Below are positions 48,908 through 58,248 of a stretch of 64,000 nucleotides of DNA, piece by piece. Position 1 is the stretch's first letter; every line of letters begins with the position of its first letter. The stretch comes from JAGHKQ01 sp041920565 (GTDB lineage: Bacteria > Bacillota > Bacilli > Bacillales > Bacillaceae_G), in assembly GCA_041920565.1 (NCBI GenBank), contig JBHGXS010000064.1, positions 1 to 64,000 on the forward strand, written 5' to 3'. The notes beneath the pieces were generated by a model that saw nothing but the letters and a program-made list of their open reading frames with translations, was not told the DNA's origin and searched no databases. The translations under genes and the position numbers were made by a program.

Positions 48908-50332
48908 GTGAGCAAGAATTATCATAAAATCGCAGAAGAAATTCTGCATTATATAGGCGGTAAGGACAATGTCGTTCAAGCTGCTCACTGTGTCACACGT
49001 CTTCGTATCGTATTGAAAGATGAAGCAAGGATAGATGGGGAAAACTTACGAACAGTTGAGCTAGTAAAAGGGGCGTTCAGCAACGCTGGCGTGTTTCAAG
49101 TGGTTATCGGTGCAGGTGATGTAGATCGTGTATATCAAGAATTTATTAAGCTGGCAGAATTGAAAGCGGCTACAGTAGCTGATGTAAAGGATGCAGGCTC
49201 TCAAAAGCTGAATCCATTACAAAAGCTTGTTAAAGTGTTCTCAGATGTATTTATGCCGATCCTTCCAGCCATTATCGTAGCTGGTTTATTGATGGGAGTT
49301 AACAACCTCATCGGCGCGAAAGGATTGTTCATTGAAGATAAAACATTATTAGAAGCATATCCGGATTTAAAAGGTCTTTGGGATTTAATTAATATGATGG
49401 CCAATACATCGTTCGTATTCTTGCCGGCGTTAGTCGGTTGGTCTGCGACGAAGCGTTTTGGCGGCAGTGAAATTTTAGGTATTGTTCTTGGACTATTGCT
49501 TGTTCACCCGGACTTATTGAATGCATGGAATTATGGTGCTGCCGCAACAGGAATTGATGGGGCAAAAATTCCTTATTTCGATCTTTTCGGATGGAAAATT
49601 GAAAAGGTGGGCTATCAAGGGCAAATTTTACCGATTTTAGCAGCTGCTTATGTATTAAGTAACGTTGAAATTTGGTTGAAAAAGCGTGTACCAAACGCAA
49701 TTCAATTGTTGATTGTGCCGATTACTTCCATTGTTATTACCGGCTTTTTAGCATTAGCGTTTATCGGACCGGTAACACGTATGATTGGTAATGTGATTAC
49801 AGACGGCATCGTTGGCATCTTCACAGTGGCTCCTGTTATCGGCGCAGTAATATTCGGAGCATTATATGCACCACTTGTTATTACAGGGATGCACCATATG
49901 TTCATCGCGGTTGACTTGCAGTTAATTGCACAACACGGCGGCACATTCATTTGGCCGATGATTGCATTGTCTAACATTGCACAAGGAAGCGCAGCACTAG
50001 CAATGTTCGTGGTTATGAAAAATCCAACGGAAAAAAGTATGGCATCCACATCCGCGATTTCCGCTTACTTCGGTATTACAGAACCGGCGATGTTCGGTGT
50101 GAACTTACGTCATAAATTCCCGTTTTATGCTGCTATTACAGGTTCTGCAGTCGCGGCCATCTTTATCACATTGAACGGCGTATTGGCTCCAGCAATCGGA
50201 GTCGGCGGTTTACCAGCGTTTATCTCCATTATTCCGCAATACATTCCGATGTTCTTGGTGGGGATGGTAATCGCAATTATCGTTCCTTTTGTAGTAACGG
50301 TAGTTCTTTCAAAACGTTTCTTGAAAAAGTAA
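48908..50332 (+). CDS. treP: Trehalose-specific PTS permease, EIIBC
   Basis: Imports trehalose as trehalose 6-phosphate. The IIB domain has C28 (AAHCVTRLRI) as phosphate acceptor. The IIC domain carries about ten membrane segments and FGITEPAMFGVNL. The 474-aa protein is a paralogue of ScrA at 12.6 kb, with the same domain order and no IIA. Trehalose is inferred from treA downstream and TreR operators upstream. GTG start after GGGAGG. Confidence 0.93.
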   Translation: MSKNYHKIAEEILHYIGGKDNVVQAAHCVTRLRIVLKDEARIDGENLRTVELVKGAFSNAGVFQVVIGAGDVDRVYQEFIKLAELKAATVADVKDAGSQKLNPLQKLVKVFSDVFMPILPAIIVAGLLMGVNNLIGAKGLFIEDKTLLEAYPDLKGLWDLINMMANTSFVFLPALVGWSATKRFGGSEILGIVLGLLLVHPDLLNAWNYGAAATGIDGAKIPYFDLFGWKIEKVGYQGQILPILAAAYVLSNVEIWLKKRVPNAIQLLIVPITSIVITGFLALAFIGPVTRMIGNVITDGIVGIFTVAPVIGAVIFGALYAPLVITGMHHMFIAVDLQLIAQHGGTFIWPMIALSNIAQGSAALAMFVVMKNPTEKSMASTSAISAYFGITEPAMFGVNLRHKFPFYAAITGSAVAAIFITLNGVLAPAIGVGGLPAFISIIPQYIPMFLVGMVIAIIVPFVVTVVLSKRFLKK

Positions 50333-50335
50333 ATG

Positions 50336-50367
50336 ATAAAGGAAAAGGCGCGAACCTTTTCCTTTAT
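50336..50367 (+). terminator. Hairpin between treP and treA
   Basis: Perfect 13-bp stem ATAAAGGAAAAGG / CCTTTTCCTTTAT with a 6-nt loop and no T run. It may stabilise the upstream message or set the treP to treA ratio; it is not a full terminator. Confidence 0.6.
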
Positions 50368-50383
50368 CCATGAGGAGGACATT

Positions 50384-52048
50384 ATGAAACACGATTGGAA
50401 AAAATCTGTAGTGTATCAGATTTATCCGAAAAGCTTCAACAGCGCCAATAACGGCGCAACAGGCGACATAAAAGGTATTATTGAAAAACTGGATTATCTC
50501 GCTTTTTTAGGCGTCGATTATATATGGTTAACACCGATTTATAAGTCTCCGCAAAACGATAACGGCTATGATGTCAGCGACTATTATGCTATCGATGAAA
50601 GCTATGGAACGATGGAAGAGTTTGAAGAGCTGGTAGCAGAAGCAAACAAACGCAATATTAAAATTATGATGGATATCGTTGTCAACCATAGCTCTACAGA
50701 ACATAAATGGTTCCAAGAAGCTCGCAAAAGCAAAGATAATCCGTATCGGGAGTATTACATTTGGCGAGATGAGCCGAACAATTGGCAGTCGAAGTTCGGC
50801 GGAAACGCTTGGGAGTATGATGAAGAAACAGGACAATATTATTTGCATCTGTTCGATAAAACGCAAGCGGACTTAAATTGGGAAAATGAAGAAGTCAGAA
50901 ACGAAGTATATAAAATGATGAAGTATTGGGCTGAAAAAGGCGTATCAGGCTTCCGTTTAGATGTTATCAATTTAATTTCAAAAGATCAAAGCTTCCCGGA
51001 TGATACAGGGGAGGGCGCAATGAATGATGGACGCAAGTTTTATACAGACGGTCCAAGAGTTCATGAATTCTTGCAAGAAATGAATCGTGAAGTGTTTGAG
51101 GGAACTGATATTATTACGGTAGGAGAAATGTCATCTACGACAATCGATAACTGTATCAAATATTCAAATCCGGACAGAAACGAACTAAGTATGACATTCA
51201 GTTTCCATCATTTAAAGGTGGATTATCCGAACGGGGAAAAGTGGACAAAAGCTGATTTTGATTTCTTGCAGCTAAAAAACATCATGTCTGACTGGCAAAC
51301 CGGAATGTATGAAGGCGGCGGATGGAATGCCATTTTCTGGTGCAACCATGATCAGCCGCGTATCGTATCCCGTTTTGGCGATGATGCAAATTATCATAAA
51401 GAATCCGCAAAAATGCTGGCAACAGCTCTTCATATGCTGCAAGGGACTCCTTATATTTATCAAGGCGAAGAAATCGGAATGACAAATCCGTATTTCGATA
51501 CTATTGAAGAGTATAGGGATGTAGAAACGTTAAATATTTATCATATAAAGAAAAATGAAGGATTCAGCCATGAGGAAATCATGGATGCCATCAAGCAAAA
51601 ATCACGTGATAACTCCCGTACGCCGATGCAATGGAATGATTCGGTCAATGCCGGGTTTACATCCAATACACCTTGGATTTCAGTTGCACCGAATTATAAA
51701 GAAATTAATGTAGAAAAGGCGATGCAAGATGAAGACTCCATTTTGTATCACTACAAAAAGCTTATTGAGCTTCGGAAAACATATGATGTCATCACTTACG
51801 GTAAGTACGAAGTGTTATTAAAGGATCACTCCCAAATTTGGGCTTATACTCGCAGTACAGAAGACGAGGTACTGCTGGTTGTAAATAATTTTTACGGTGA
51901 AGAAGCAGAGTTCGTTTTACCTGAGAAGGTACAACTGGAAGGTTGGAACAGCGAAGTGATCATTTCCAATTATAAAGATTCAACTGCCGACTACAAGCGT
52001 ATTTTGTTACGACCTTACGAATCCATTGTGTATCGTTTTACAAAGTAA
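50384..52048 (+). CDS. treA: Trehalose-6-phosphate hydrolase (alpha,alpha-phosphotrehalase, GH13)
   Basis: Splits trehalose 6-phosphate into glucose and glucose 6-phosphate in the cytoplasm. The 554-aa GH13 enzyme begins WKKSVVYQIYPKSF. Family regions I-IV are visible: DIVVNHSS; GFRLDVINL with the nucleophile Asp; ITVGEMSS with the acid/base Glu; and CNHDQPR with the third Asp. A small C-terminal beta domain follows. ATG 50384 has AGGAGG 6 nt upstream; the frame extends to 50333 through the intergenic hairpin. It is the last gene of the tre unit. Confidence 0.95.
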   Translation: MKHDWKKSVVYQIYPKSFNSANNGATGDIKGIIEKLDYLAFLGVDYIWLTPIYKSPQNDNGYDVSDYYAIDESYGTMEEFEELVAEANKRNIKIMMDIVVNHSSTEHKWFQEARKSKDNPYREYYIWRDEPNNWQSKFGGNAWEYDEETGQYYLHLFDKTQADLNWENEEVRNEVYKMMKYWAEKGVSGFRLDVINLISKDQSFPDDTGEGAMNDGRKFYTDGPRVHEFLQEMNREVFEGTDIITVGEMSSTTIDNCIKYSNPDRNELSMTFSFHHLKVDYPNGEKWTKADFDFLQLKNIMSDWQTGMYEGGGWNAIFWCNHDQPRIVSRFGDDANYHKESAKMLATALHMLQGTPYIYQGEEIGMTNPYFDTIEEYRDVETLNIYHIKKNEGFSHEEIMDAIKQKSRDNSRTPMQWNDSVNAGFTSNTPWISVAPNYKEINVEKAMQDEDSILYHYKKLIELRKTYDVITYGKYEVLLKDHSQIWAYTRSTEDEVLLVVNNFYGEEAEFVLPEKVQLEGWNSEVIISNYKDSTADYKRILLRPYESIVYRFTK

Positions 52049-52085
52049 AAGGAGATTGAGGGATATGCCTCAACCTCCTTTTTTA
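52047..52085 (+). terminator. Terminator after treA
   Basis: Stem AAAAGGAG.TTGAGG / CCTCAA.CCTCCTTTT with a short bulge, then T run; begins at the stop codon. Confidence 0.9.
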
Positions 52086-52120
52086 AGTTAAACAAATATT
52101 TTGAAGTGAATCCTGTGTTT

Positions 52121-52232
52121 GGTGCAATTAATGGGGAAACGGTGCAATTGTGAGCGGATTTGGTGCAATTCGGTATTGTTTTGGTGCAATTATTTCGAAT
52201 GTCGTGCAATTTAATGGTATTTTGATGCAATT
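52121..52232. repeat. Six phased GGTGCAATT motifs
   Basis: GGTGCAATT or a one/two-base variant starts at 52121, 52141, 52162, 52183, 52203 and 52224. The spacings are 20, 21, 21, 20 and 21 bp, close to two helical turns. Sequence between the motifs is not conserved. The last two copies are degenerate (CGTGCAATT, GATGCAATT). It lies in a 270-bp gap between two convergent terminators and belongs to no gene. Confidence 0.9.
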
Positions 52233-52283
52233 TAACTAGAAAATGACGCGGAGAAGCCGCGTATTTGGAAGTGTTGGAACACA

Positions 52284-52318
52284 AAAAGAGCTGAGCACAG
52301 TTGTTTGTGCTCAGCTTT
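52284..52318 (-). terminator. Terminator after the VWA-domain gene
   Basis: Perfect stem AGCTGAGCACA / TGTGCTCAGCT (52289-52299 / 52306-52316) with a T-rich tail on the minus strand. Confidence 0.92.
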
Positions 52319-52320
52319 TC

Positions 52321-54204
52321 TTATTGAATACTTTTTAACAACAATTTTTTCAATAACGGTTTAATTTTCAAACGTAAGTCTTCTGCATGATTTGCTACTA
52401 AGAAGTGATGATTGTAAATATTTTTCATCAATTGATACGTTTCTTCTTTTGCTTCGCCTTCTTCAATAAAAATGCCGATGACGTCCAGTCCGCGTTTTCG
52501 TGCCAGCTTCACTGCTTCGTGTGTATCTAAAATTCCATCCTGGTTATAGTCTAAAGCGGATGGTTCGCCATCTGTAAAGATCAATAAGAATTTATGCTTT
52601 TCCGGACGTTTTGCCAGCGTTTCTGATACAATACGAATGATATAGCCATCCCGATTATCTTCTTCCTCTCTAAGTTGCATAATTTCAGGACCTGTACCCG
52701 GATAGAGAGAAGATTGATATGTTATGACTTCGTGAATGACATTCGGTTTGTGTTCTTTTTTCGCGTTGGATGCATCTTCCCAAAAGCCGCTGATGGCATG
52801 AGGGATTTTTAATGATTTTAGTGCTTCATGAAACAGAACGACACTTTTTTTCGTTTCCTCCATTTTGTTATACATAGAGCCGGAACAATCAATTAAAAGA
52901 TGGAACACAACATCAAGTTCTTTTGATTCCTGTCCTTTTTTATAAAACATGCGTGGCTGTTTTTCTGTGTAAATACGAAGAAATTTTTTGCGAAGACGTC
53001 CGTAAAATTTGTCAGAATGAGCATTCGTCTTATTTTCAATGGTTTTTTCGATTACTCGCTTGAGCTCTTTTACCTCTTTATTTACGAGAGATTTTATTGT
53101 TTGGTATGTCGCTTTTTCATCCGGTGTTGCTTTTCGTGCTTTCTTAAAAGTATGGGATGCCCCGATATTATATTTGCCGTAGCTTCCTTCATAACCTGCA
53201 GAAGAATGAGACGTTTTTGCATCCTTAGTATCAGTTTGCTGGAAGTTTGCCTGGGAGCTTTTTCGGGAGCTTCCTTGGACGGAGGCAAGGGCCTGATCGT
53301 TGTCTTCGGACTCTCGGGCGCTGTTCCCCATCAGATTGGTTTTTGTGCCGCTTTCCAGTTCAAAGCGAAGGAAGTTTTCGTTATCATTGTTTTTATTTTC
53401 ACGATGCCATGTGGAGAACTTTTCATCCATTTTTTCTTTTTTTTCATCATCCTCAAGCTCTTGCACATCGTTGTTCGCGAGTTTTTTTGCGCATTCTTCC
53501 GGTTTCCCGACAGCCCCTTCGTTATTTAACGGTGCAAGACCAAAGTAATGATTGATCATATCTGTGTTTAAATGATCTTCCAATCGATACCGGATTTTTT
53601 CGATTGTGTACATTGTGTCTTCTGTATTGCGTGAATGAAACGCTTCGTATAAAAAGGATTCAATCGTTTCCAAGTATTCATTGCTGAAGTTTTCGTATTT
53701 ATCGCTGGTCAATGTTAAATAGCATAATGAAAACAACATGTCTGCTTGGAAGTTCCGGATGCGGTTGATTTCATGCTGAGCATGAAAGTAGCTGCGGTAC
53801 ATTTCTTTTCGGCGCTGAAAAATGCTTTTTGTACCGGGCCGCAGCTTTTTAATGATTTCCTCCACTCGCAAATCTTCAAGTAAAACGAAAAGCTGTACTA
53901 AAAAGCTTTTTAGGGGTGATTCCTGCAACTCTTTAGCGTACTCTCGAATAAGCTTCATATCCGAGTAATGCTTATAACCAAGCGCTTTTAAATAAATTTC
54001 GCTCTTGAGCCCCAGAACCTTATCTTCCGAATTGCGGTCATCCCAAAAATGGCTGATAACAACCTTACGCTCCTGTTCATCATAGTACGCTTGATACCCG
54101 TATTCCAAAAAGGCGCCGTCTTCTTTTAACAGGGCATACATCAAGTTTTCCATCTGCAAGAAAAGAGAGGCATCAATTTTTTTATTGTTAAAAATTTGTC
54201 TCAT
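52321..54204 (-). CDS. VWA-domain protein, YojO/NorD/CobT-like
   Basis: A 627-aa protein. The N-terminal 230 residues are helical. A low-complexity charged middle (about 230-370; Glu, Lys, Asn, Ser rich) follows. The C-terminal VWA domain (about 435-610) has the metal-binding DCSGSMYN (MIDAS) and the downstream FTDGEPSALD. Proteins of this type pair with MoxR-family AAA+ ATPases to insert metals into, or remodel, client proteins. The MoxR partner ends 2 nt upstream. B. subtilis has the same pair as YojN-YojO. The client protein is unknown and no obvious one lies nearby. Confidence 0.88.
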   Translation of the reverse strand: MRQIFNNKKIDASLFLQMENLMYALLKEDGAFLEYGYQAYYDEQERKVVISHFWDDRNSEDKVLGLKSEIYLKALGYKHYSDMKLIREYAKELQESPLKSFLVQLFVLLEDLRVEEIIKKLRPGTKSIFQRRKEMYRSYFHAQHEINRIRNFQADMLFSLCYLTLTSDKYENFSNEYLETIESFLYEAFHSRNTEDTMYTIEKIRYRLEDHLNTDMINHYFGLAPLNNEGAVGKPEECAKKLANNDVQELEDDEKKEKMDEKFSTWHRENKNNDNENFLRFELESGTKTNLMGNSARESEDNDQALASVQGSSRKSSQANFQQTDTKDAKTSHSSAGYEGSYGKYNIGASHTFKKARKATPDEKATYQTIKSLVNKEVKELKRVIEKTIENKTNAHSDKFYGRLRKKFLRIYTEKQPRMFYKKGQESKELDVVFHLLIDCSGSMYNKMEETKKSVVLFHEALKSLKIPHAISGFWEDASNAKKEHKPNVIHEVITYQSSLYPGTGPEIMQLREEEDNRDGYIIRIVSETLAKRPEKHKFLLIFTDGEPSALDYNQDGILDTHEAVKLARKRGLDVIGIFIEEGEAKEETYQLMKNIYNHHFLVANHAEDLRLKIKPLLKKLLLKSIQ

Positions 54205-54206
54205 GA

Positions 54207-55100
54207 TTATCCCTCAAGAAAATAGCTTTCTGCCAGCTCACGAACCGTCATTTGTTCTGTTTCATCGCTCAGCTTTGCAATAATGCTTCGCTCGATGGCG
54301 CGCATAACCGGAATATACATGCTTAAGTCACATGCATCAATAATCCCGCGGATACTTGCTGCTTCCTCGCTTACACGGCCATCTTTGGCCAATGGAATGA
54401 GGTCGCTTGAGAACTGGGCAAACTTTTCAATGATAGACTGGTTTTGCAGCTTGGATTCTGAAAGTAACAATTCTTTTAGCGTATCCCCTTGAATATAAGG
54501 AACTTCGATAATGACAAAACGATTTTTTAATGCCTCGTTCAACTCGCTCGTACCAACATAGCCTTCGTTAATGGCTGCGATGACACGATACTCTTCATCT
54601 CCGTGCACCACTTCCTGTGTAAACGGATTTGTTACCATTTTCCGATAATCCAATGCTCCATGCAGAAGTGGAAGAGTTTCCGGCTTTGCCATATTGATTT
54701 CATCTATATATAGAAAATGTCCGTTTTTCATAGCCTTCATTAGAGGGCCATCCACAAACACGACTTCGGATGTTGAACCATTGGTTTTTAACGTGTTATA
54801 GCCGAGAATGCCTTCTACATCTAAATCAACGGAGCAGTTGATGCTGTGCATAGGCTTTTGGAACAGGTATGAGAGAGTTTCAGCCAAGACGGTTTTTCCG
54901 CTTCCCGTCGGCCCTTTTAATAATACGTTTTTTCCTAATAATAAAGCGGTAATGGCATCTTCTAAAATGCTGACATCTTGTGCTTTGTATATCTTTTTCC
55001 CGATTAATGATGCATCTTCGCCGGCAGCCGCTTTATTTTTATTATGAATTTCTTGCAGTTGCTGCTGTAACTGTATATTTATATGAAACTGTTCAAGCAT
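54207..55100 (-). CDS. MoxR-family AAA+ ATPase, YojN-like
   Basis: A 297-aa AAA+ protein: Walker A LLKGPTGSGKTVLAETL, Walker B HFLYIDEINMAKPETL, sensor 1 region VIAAINEGYVGTSELNEAL, and arginine finger NRF (ALKNRFVIIEVP). These match the MoxR/NorQ/CbbQ clade. It acts with the downstream VWA protein, 2 nt away, as a chaperone-like complex. GGTGGG lies 7 nt before ATG (minus strand). Confidence 0.92.
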   Translation of the reverse strand: MLEQFHINIQLQQQLQEIHNKNKAAAGEDASLIGKKIYKAQDVSILEDAITALLLGKNVLLKGPTGSGKTVLAETLSYLFQKPMHSINCSVDLDVEGILGYNTLKTNGSTSEVVFVDGPLMKAMKNGHFLYIDEINMAKPETLPLLHGALDYRKMVTNPFTQEVVHGDEEYRVIAAINEGYVGTSELNEALKNRFVIIEVPYIQGDTLKELLLSESKLQNQSIIEKFAQFSSDLIPLAKDGRVSEEAASIRGIIDACDLSMYIPVMRAIERSIIAKLSDETEQMTVRELAESYFLEG

Positions 55101-55203
55101 TGTTTTCCCACCAATCTTAAAATTATATCAAAAAAATAATCGCAAATATCCTATGTTATAATAACTCGTTTTGTTCATCGGTGCAAAGAAAAGCTATATG
55201 TAA

Positions 55204-55230
55204 AAAGTCCTTCTTACCAAGAAGGACTTT
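55204..55230 (-). terminator. Terminator after the Trp-rich mini-protein gene
   Basis: Perfect 12-bp stem AAAGTCCTTCTT / AAGAAGGACTTT with TTTTTA on the minus strand side. Confidence 0.85.
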
Positions 55231-55258
55231 CATAGTTTTTCCGTTTGCATAAATAAAA

Positions 55259-55459
55259 TTAACGCCACCACCGAGGTCTCCACCACGGTCTAGATCCCCA
55301 AAACCACGGTCTCCAGAACCAAGGTCTCCAACCCCATCCCCAAATACGTGAATCTTCCGGAGAATTACGGTAATCATGTATCATTTGAGGGGTATTATAC
55401 ATATCAAAAGATGGGCTGTTTTGGTACATATCAAAAAATGGTCCGTTTTGATACATCAT
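55259..55459 (-). CDS. Small protein with Trp/Arg/Pro-rich tail
   Basis: A 66-aa protein starting MMYQNGPFFDMYQ. The first half holds two similar units (QNGPFFDMY, QNSPSFDMY). The last 26 residues are dominated by Trp, Arg, Pro and Gly (WGWGWRPWFWRPWFW and so on), with 12 Trp. AAAGGAGGG lies 4-7 nt before the two ATGs. A terminator follows. No family is recognised. It is divergent from the Gly/Phe-rich mini-protein at 55691. CATATGATA upstream (minus strand) resembles a sigma-K -10, so a spore coat role is possible but unproven. Confidence 0.65.
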   Translation of the reverse strand: MMYQNGPFFDMYQNSPSFDMYNTPQMIHDYRNSPEDSRIWGWGWRPWFWRPWFWGSRPWWRPRWWR

Positions 55460-55607
55460 GCTTCCCTCCTTTATCAATAGTGTCGTCATATCATATGCTG
55501 GGTGAGATTTCATGGAGCACGTACCGTAACGAGGATAGACAAACACCTAAATGCCTGTTTGAGGAAAGATTGGTCTTGTAAAAAGAACCAACCGGGTTTC
55601 GTTTGTT

Positions 55608-55642
55608 CAGGACAAACGCCCACGCTCTCCACGTTTGTCCTG
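55608..55642. repeat. Hairpin between the two aromatic mini-protein genes
   Basis: Perfect inverted repeat CAGGACAAACG / CGTTTGTCCTG (55608-55618 / 55632-55642) with no T run. A third GTTTGT copy (55601-55606) can compete for pairing. It lies in the shared divergent upstream region, so it may be an operator or a leader element. Confidence 0.6.
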
Positions 55643-55690
55643 CATATGGTGATATTGTTAGTGATTTATTTATGAAGGAGGATTTTAACA

Positions 55691-55930
55691 ATGGATGAAA
55701 GTCGTATATTTGGTGGATTTGGGAGACCATTTGGTTTTGGATTTGGGAGACCGTTTGGTTTTGGATTTGGAAGACCCGGCTTTGGATTCGGATTTGGCCG
55801 TCCGTTTTTTGGTTTCCCATTTTTTGGTTTTCCATTTTTAGCAGGATTAACGGCAGGAGCTCTTTTAACACCAGGATATGGCTACGGATATCCTTATCCG
55901 TATTACCCATACCCATATCCGTACTACTAG
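55691..55930 (+). CDS. Small Gly/Phe/Arg/Pro and Tyr/Pro repeat protein
   Basis: A 79-aa protein built of FGRPFGFG-type repeats (residues about 8-44), then a hydrophobic stretch (FPFLAGLTAGALLTP, about 47-61), then a YPYPYY tail. GAAGGAGG lies about 10 nt before ATG. The repeats, hydrophobic core and Tyr/Pro end recall spore coat or crust proteins, but I cannot place it in a family. With the Trp-rich mini-protein encoded divergently, it makes a matched pair of aromatic low-complexity proteins. Confidence 0.7.
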   Translation: MDESRIFGGFGRPFGFGFGRPFGFGFGRPGFGFGFGRPFFGFPFFGFPFLAGLTAGALLTPGYGYGYPYPYYPYPYPYY

Positions 55931-55996
55931 TAAGAAGAGGTTTTGGTTGAAGAAGTTTGAGGTTACGTAAGAGGATACAGACTATTGTATGATGTG

Positions 55997-56033
55997 ACAC
56001 CACCTTGTAAAACAAGACAAGATGGTGTTTTTG
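55997..56033 (+). terminator. Terminator after the Gly/Phe-rich protein gene
   Basis: Stem ACACCACCTTGT / ACAAGATGGTGT (55997-56008 / 56017-56028, one mismatch) followed by TTTTT. Confidence 0.85.
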
Positions 56034-56187
56034 TTTGTGTTAGTTGTAAAGTGTAATCGCATATGAATAGACAATTTCTGAAGAACTTGCATGAATTTTA
56101 TACATATTTACTTGGTCAATTAACTGATTAGGATCAGTGGGTTCATAAAACAGATTGTAGAATTAACAGAGCAGACAATCCGTTCTG

Positions 56188-57962
56188 TTAATTTGAAATT
56201 AATTCATACTTACTTAAAAGTGCAGGTACTTTTTCAGGTAATATAGGTTTGCTAAAGAAATATCCTTGTCCTACATTGCATTTTTGTTGTTTAAGGAGAG
56301 AAAGTTGTTTTTCGTTTTCAATTCCTTCCGCAATCACAGTTAATTGCAGGTTTTTCCCTAGATTAATAATAGTGTTTACGATTGCTTCCCCATCAATATG
56401 CAAATCATCGATAAATGATTTGTCAATTTTTAATGTATCAATAGGCAGATGCTTTAAGTAACTTAAAGATGAATAACCAGTACCAAAATCATCTATAGAT
56501 ATTTTTACACCTATATTTTTCAATTCTTTTAATGTATTGATGGATTCTTCTGTATTTAGAATAGCACTTTCAGTTACTTCTAGCTCTAAAAATTGGGGGG
56601 CAAGTTGAGTATCTTTTAAAATTTGTTTTATATCTCTCACAAATTGTTCTCTTCTAAATTGTATTGTAGAGACATTTACCGCAACCCTTTGTAATTCTAG
56701 GCCCATTTCTTGCCATTCTTTCATTTGTATACAGACATTTTTTAAAATCCATTTTCCTACAGGGATGATGAGTCCAGTTTCCTCTAAAATTGGTATGAAT
56801 TCTATTGGAGAAATTGAACCTAATTTAGAATTCTCCCAACGCAATAAAGCTTCAAATCCGACCGCTAGCCCGTTGCTTAAGTTTATAAGAGGTTGATAAA
56901 CAATTGAAAACTCCTGTTTTTCTAGGGCCTGTTTTAATTCTTGCTCTAAATCATGATGTCTTTTCATCCTCTTGTTTTGTTCAGGCGTATTAAAACGATA
57001 TGTACCGCCGCCTGTTTTTTTTGCATGGTACATGGCAATATCGGCTTGTTTAATCAATGTGTCAATGGAGTCGTCAATTTTTTCTAAATTATTCTTTTTT
57101 ACATCTTTAATCGTCGTATAACTAATCCCAATACTCGTCGATGTTACTATTTTTTCGTTATGAATGTAAAAAGGCAAAGAAAGTTTATTAATAATTTTAT
57201 TAGCAATGGTAATTACATCTTGTTTACAGCTTATATCGTCTAAAACAATAATGAACTCATCTCCGCCTTGACGTGAAATGAAATCGGATTTGCGCAGGCA
57301 GCTTTTTAATCGTTGCCCGACTTCCTTTAATAATAAATCTCCGGTGTTATGGCCTAGGGCATCATTAATCGACTTAAAACGATCCAAGTCCAAAAATAAC
57401 ATAGCAATTTGATCATTGCTGTTCTTATTTAAAAGAATTTCTTTTAGATGTTTATTTAATAAATTCCTATTGGGTAAGGTTGTTAAAGGATCGAAATAAG
57501 CCAAATATTTCATATTTTCCTCAATTTGTTTACGAAGAGTTATATCATGACGAATTGAAATGTACTGATAAGGTATACCTTTTTCATCCAAAAAGGGGAC
57601 AATCGTTGTATCCACCCAATAAAATGTTCCATCTTTCGCTTTGTTTTTTATTTCACCTTTCCATACTTTTCCTTGCTCGATTGTACTCCATAATTCTTTA
57701 AAAAAAGATTTTGAATGATAACCAGAATATGATCTTGACCTATAAGTTCTTCGCGGCTGTACTTCGAAATTTCACAAAATTTATTGTTTGCAAACTGAAT
57801 AATTCCTCTTCGATTTGTGATTGCCACAATAGAAGACTCATTTAAAGCTAATTCAATATCTTGGAGTTTTTTTAATGTTTTATTTAGTTTAGCTTCTAGG
57901 TGCATGTTTTCTATAACCTCTCTTTCAAGAGCAGATGGTGTATTAATTATTATATCAAACAA
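56188..57962 (-). pseudogene. Frameshifted PAS-GGDEF-EAL cyclic-di-GMP protein
   Basis: The N-terminal frame (57962-57648) begins a PAS domain (SSIVAITNRRGIIQFANNKF, YSREELIGQDH). It then leaves frame near 57725, where HIL runs into what should be GYHSKSFFKELW in another frame. That second frame carries the rest of PAS, then GGDEF (RQGGDEFIIVLDD) and EAL (GFEALLRWE, DDFGTGYSSLSYL) to 56188. About 2, 5 or 7 bases are missing. The GGDEF and EAL signature residues are intact. An internal ATG at 57615 might still give a PAS-less enzyme. It would make or degrade cyclic di-GMP. Confidence 0.82.
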
Positions 57963-58248
57963 CGTTCTCTTGCTTATAGATACCAGGTGTCCAATTTTCG
58001 AAATTATGTTAAGGGCTAATCGAGTGAAGCATATTTATATGCTTTTCAGCCAAAACTGTCCGTTAGAGCAATAAGATAATGGATAATTATTTTTCTATTT
58101 GTATTGACTTTTTTCATTATTTGCTTCATTATAAAAAAGAAATAAATAAGAATGATTTCGGTTTATGAAGAATATTAAAAATAAGTATGTGTTATCATTC
58201 TTATTCATCATCAATTCCTATAAGTATTGAAATAAGGAGGCACCTTGA

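Noticed and set aside
52121..52232. CRISPR array
   Set aside because: The repeated motif is only 9 bp with 11-12 bp gaps and there are no cas genes; not a CRISPR.
52015..52284. Minus-strand frame with repeated Asn-Cys-Thr
   Set aside because: It is a by-product of the GGTGCAATT repeats; repeat spacing is not a multiple of three throughout, and no ribosome binding site fits.
53017..53555. Plus-strand frames of 82-170 aa opposite the VWA gene
   Set aside because: They mirror the low-complexity charged middle of the VWA protein on the other strand and have no supporting signals.
55156..56015. Minus-strand Gly/Asp-rich (55156-55377) and Asn/Gln-rich (55491-56015) frames
   Set aside because: They are alternate-frame shadows of the two aromatic repeat proteins; the chosen frames have good ribosome binding sites and terminators.
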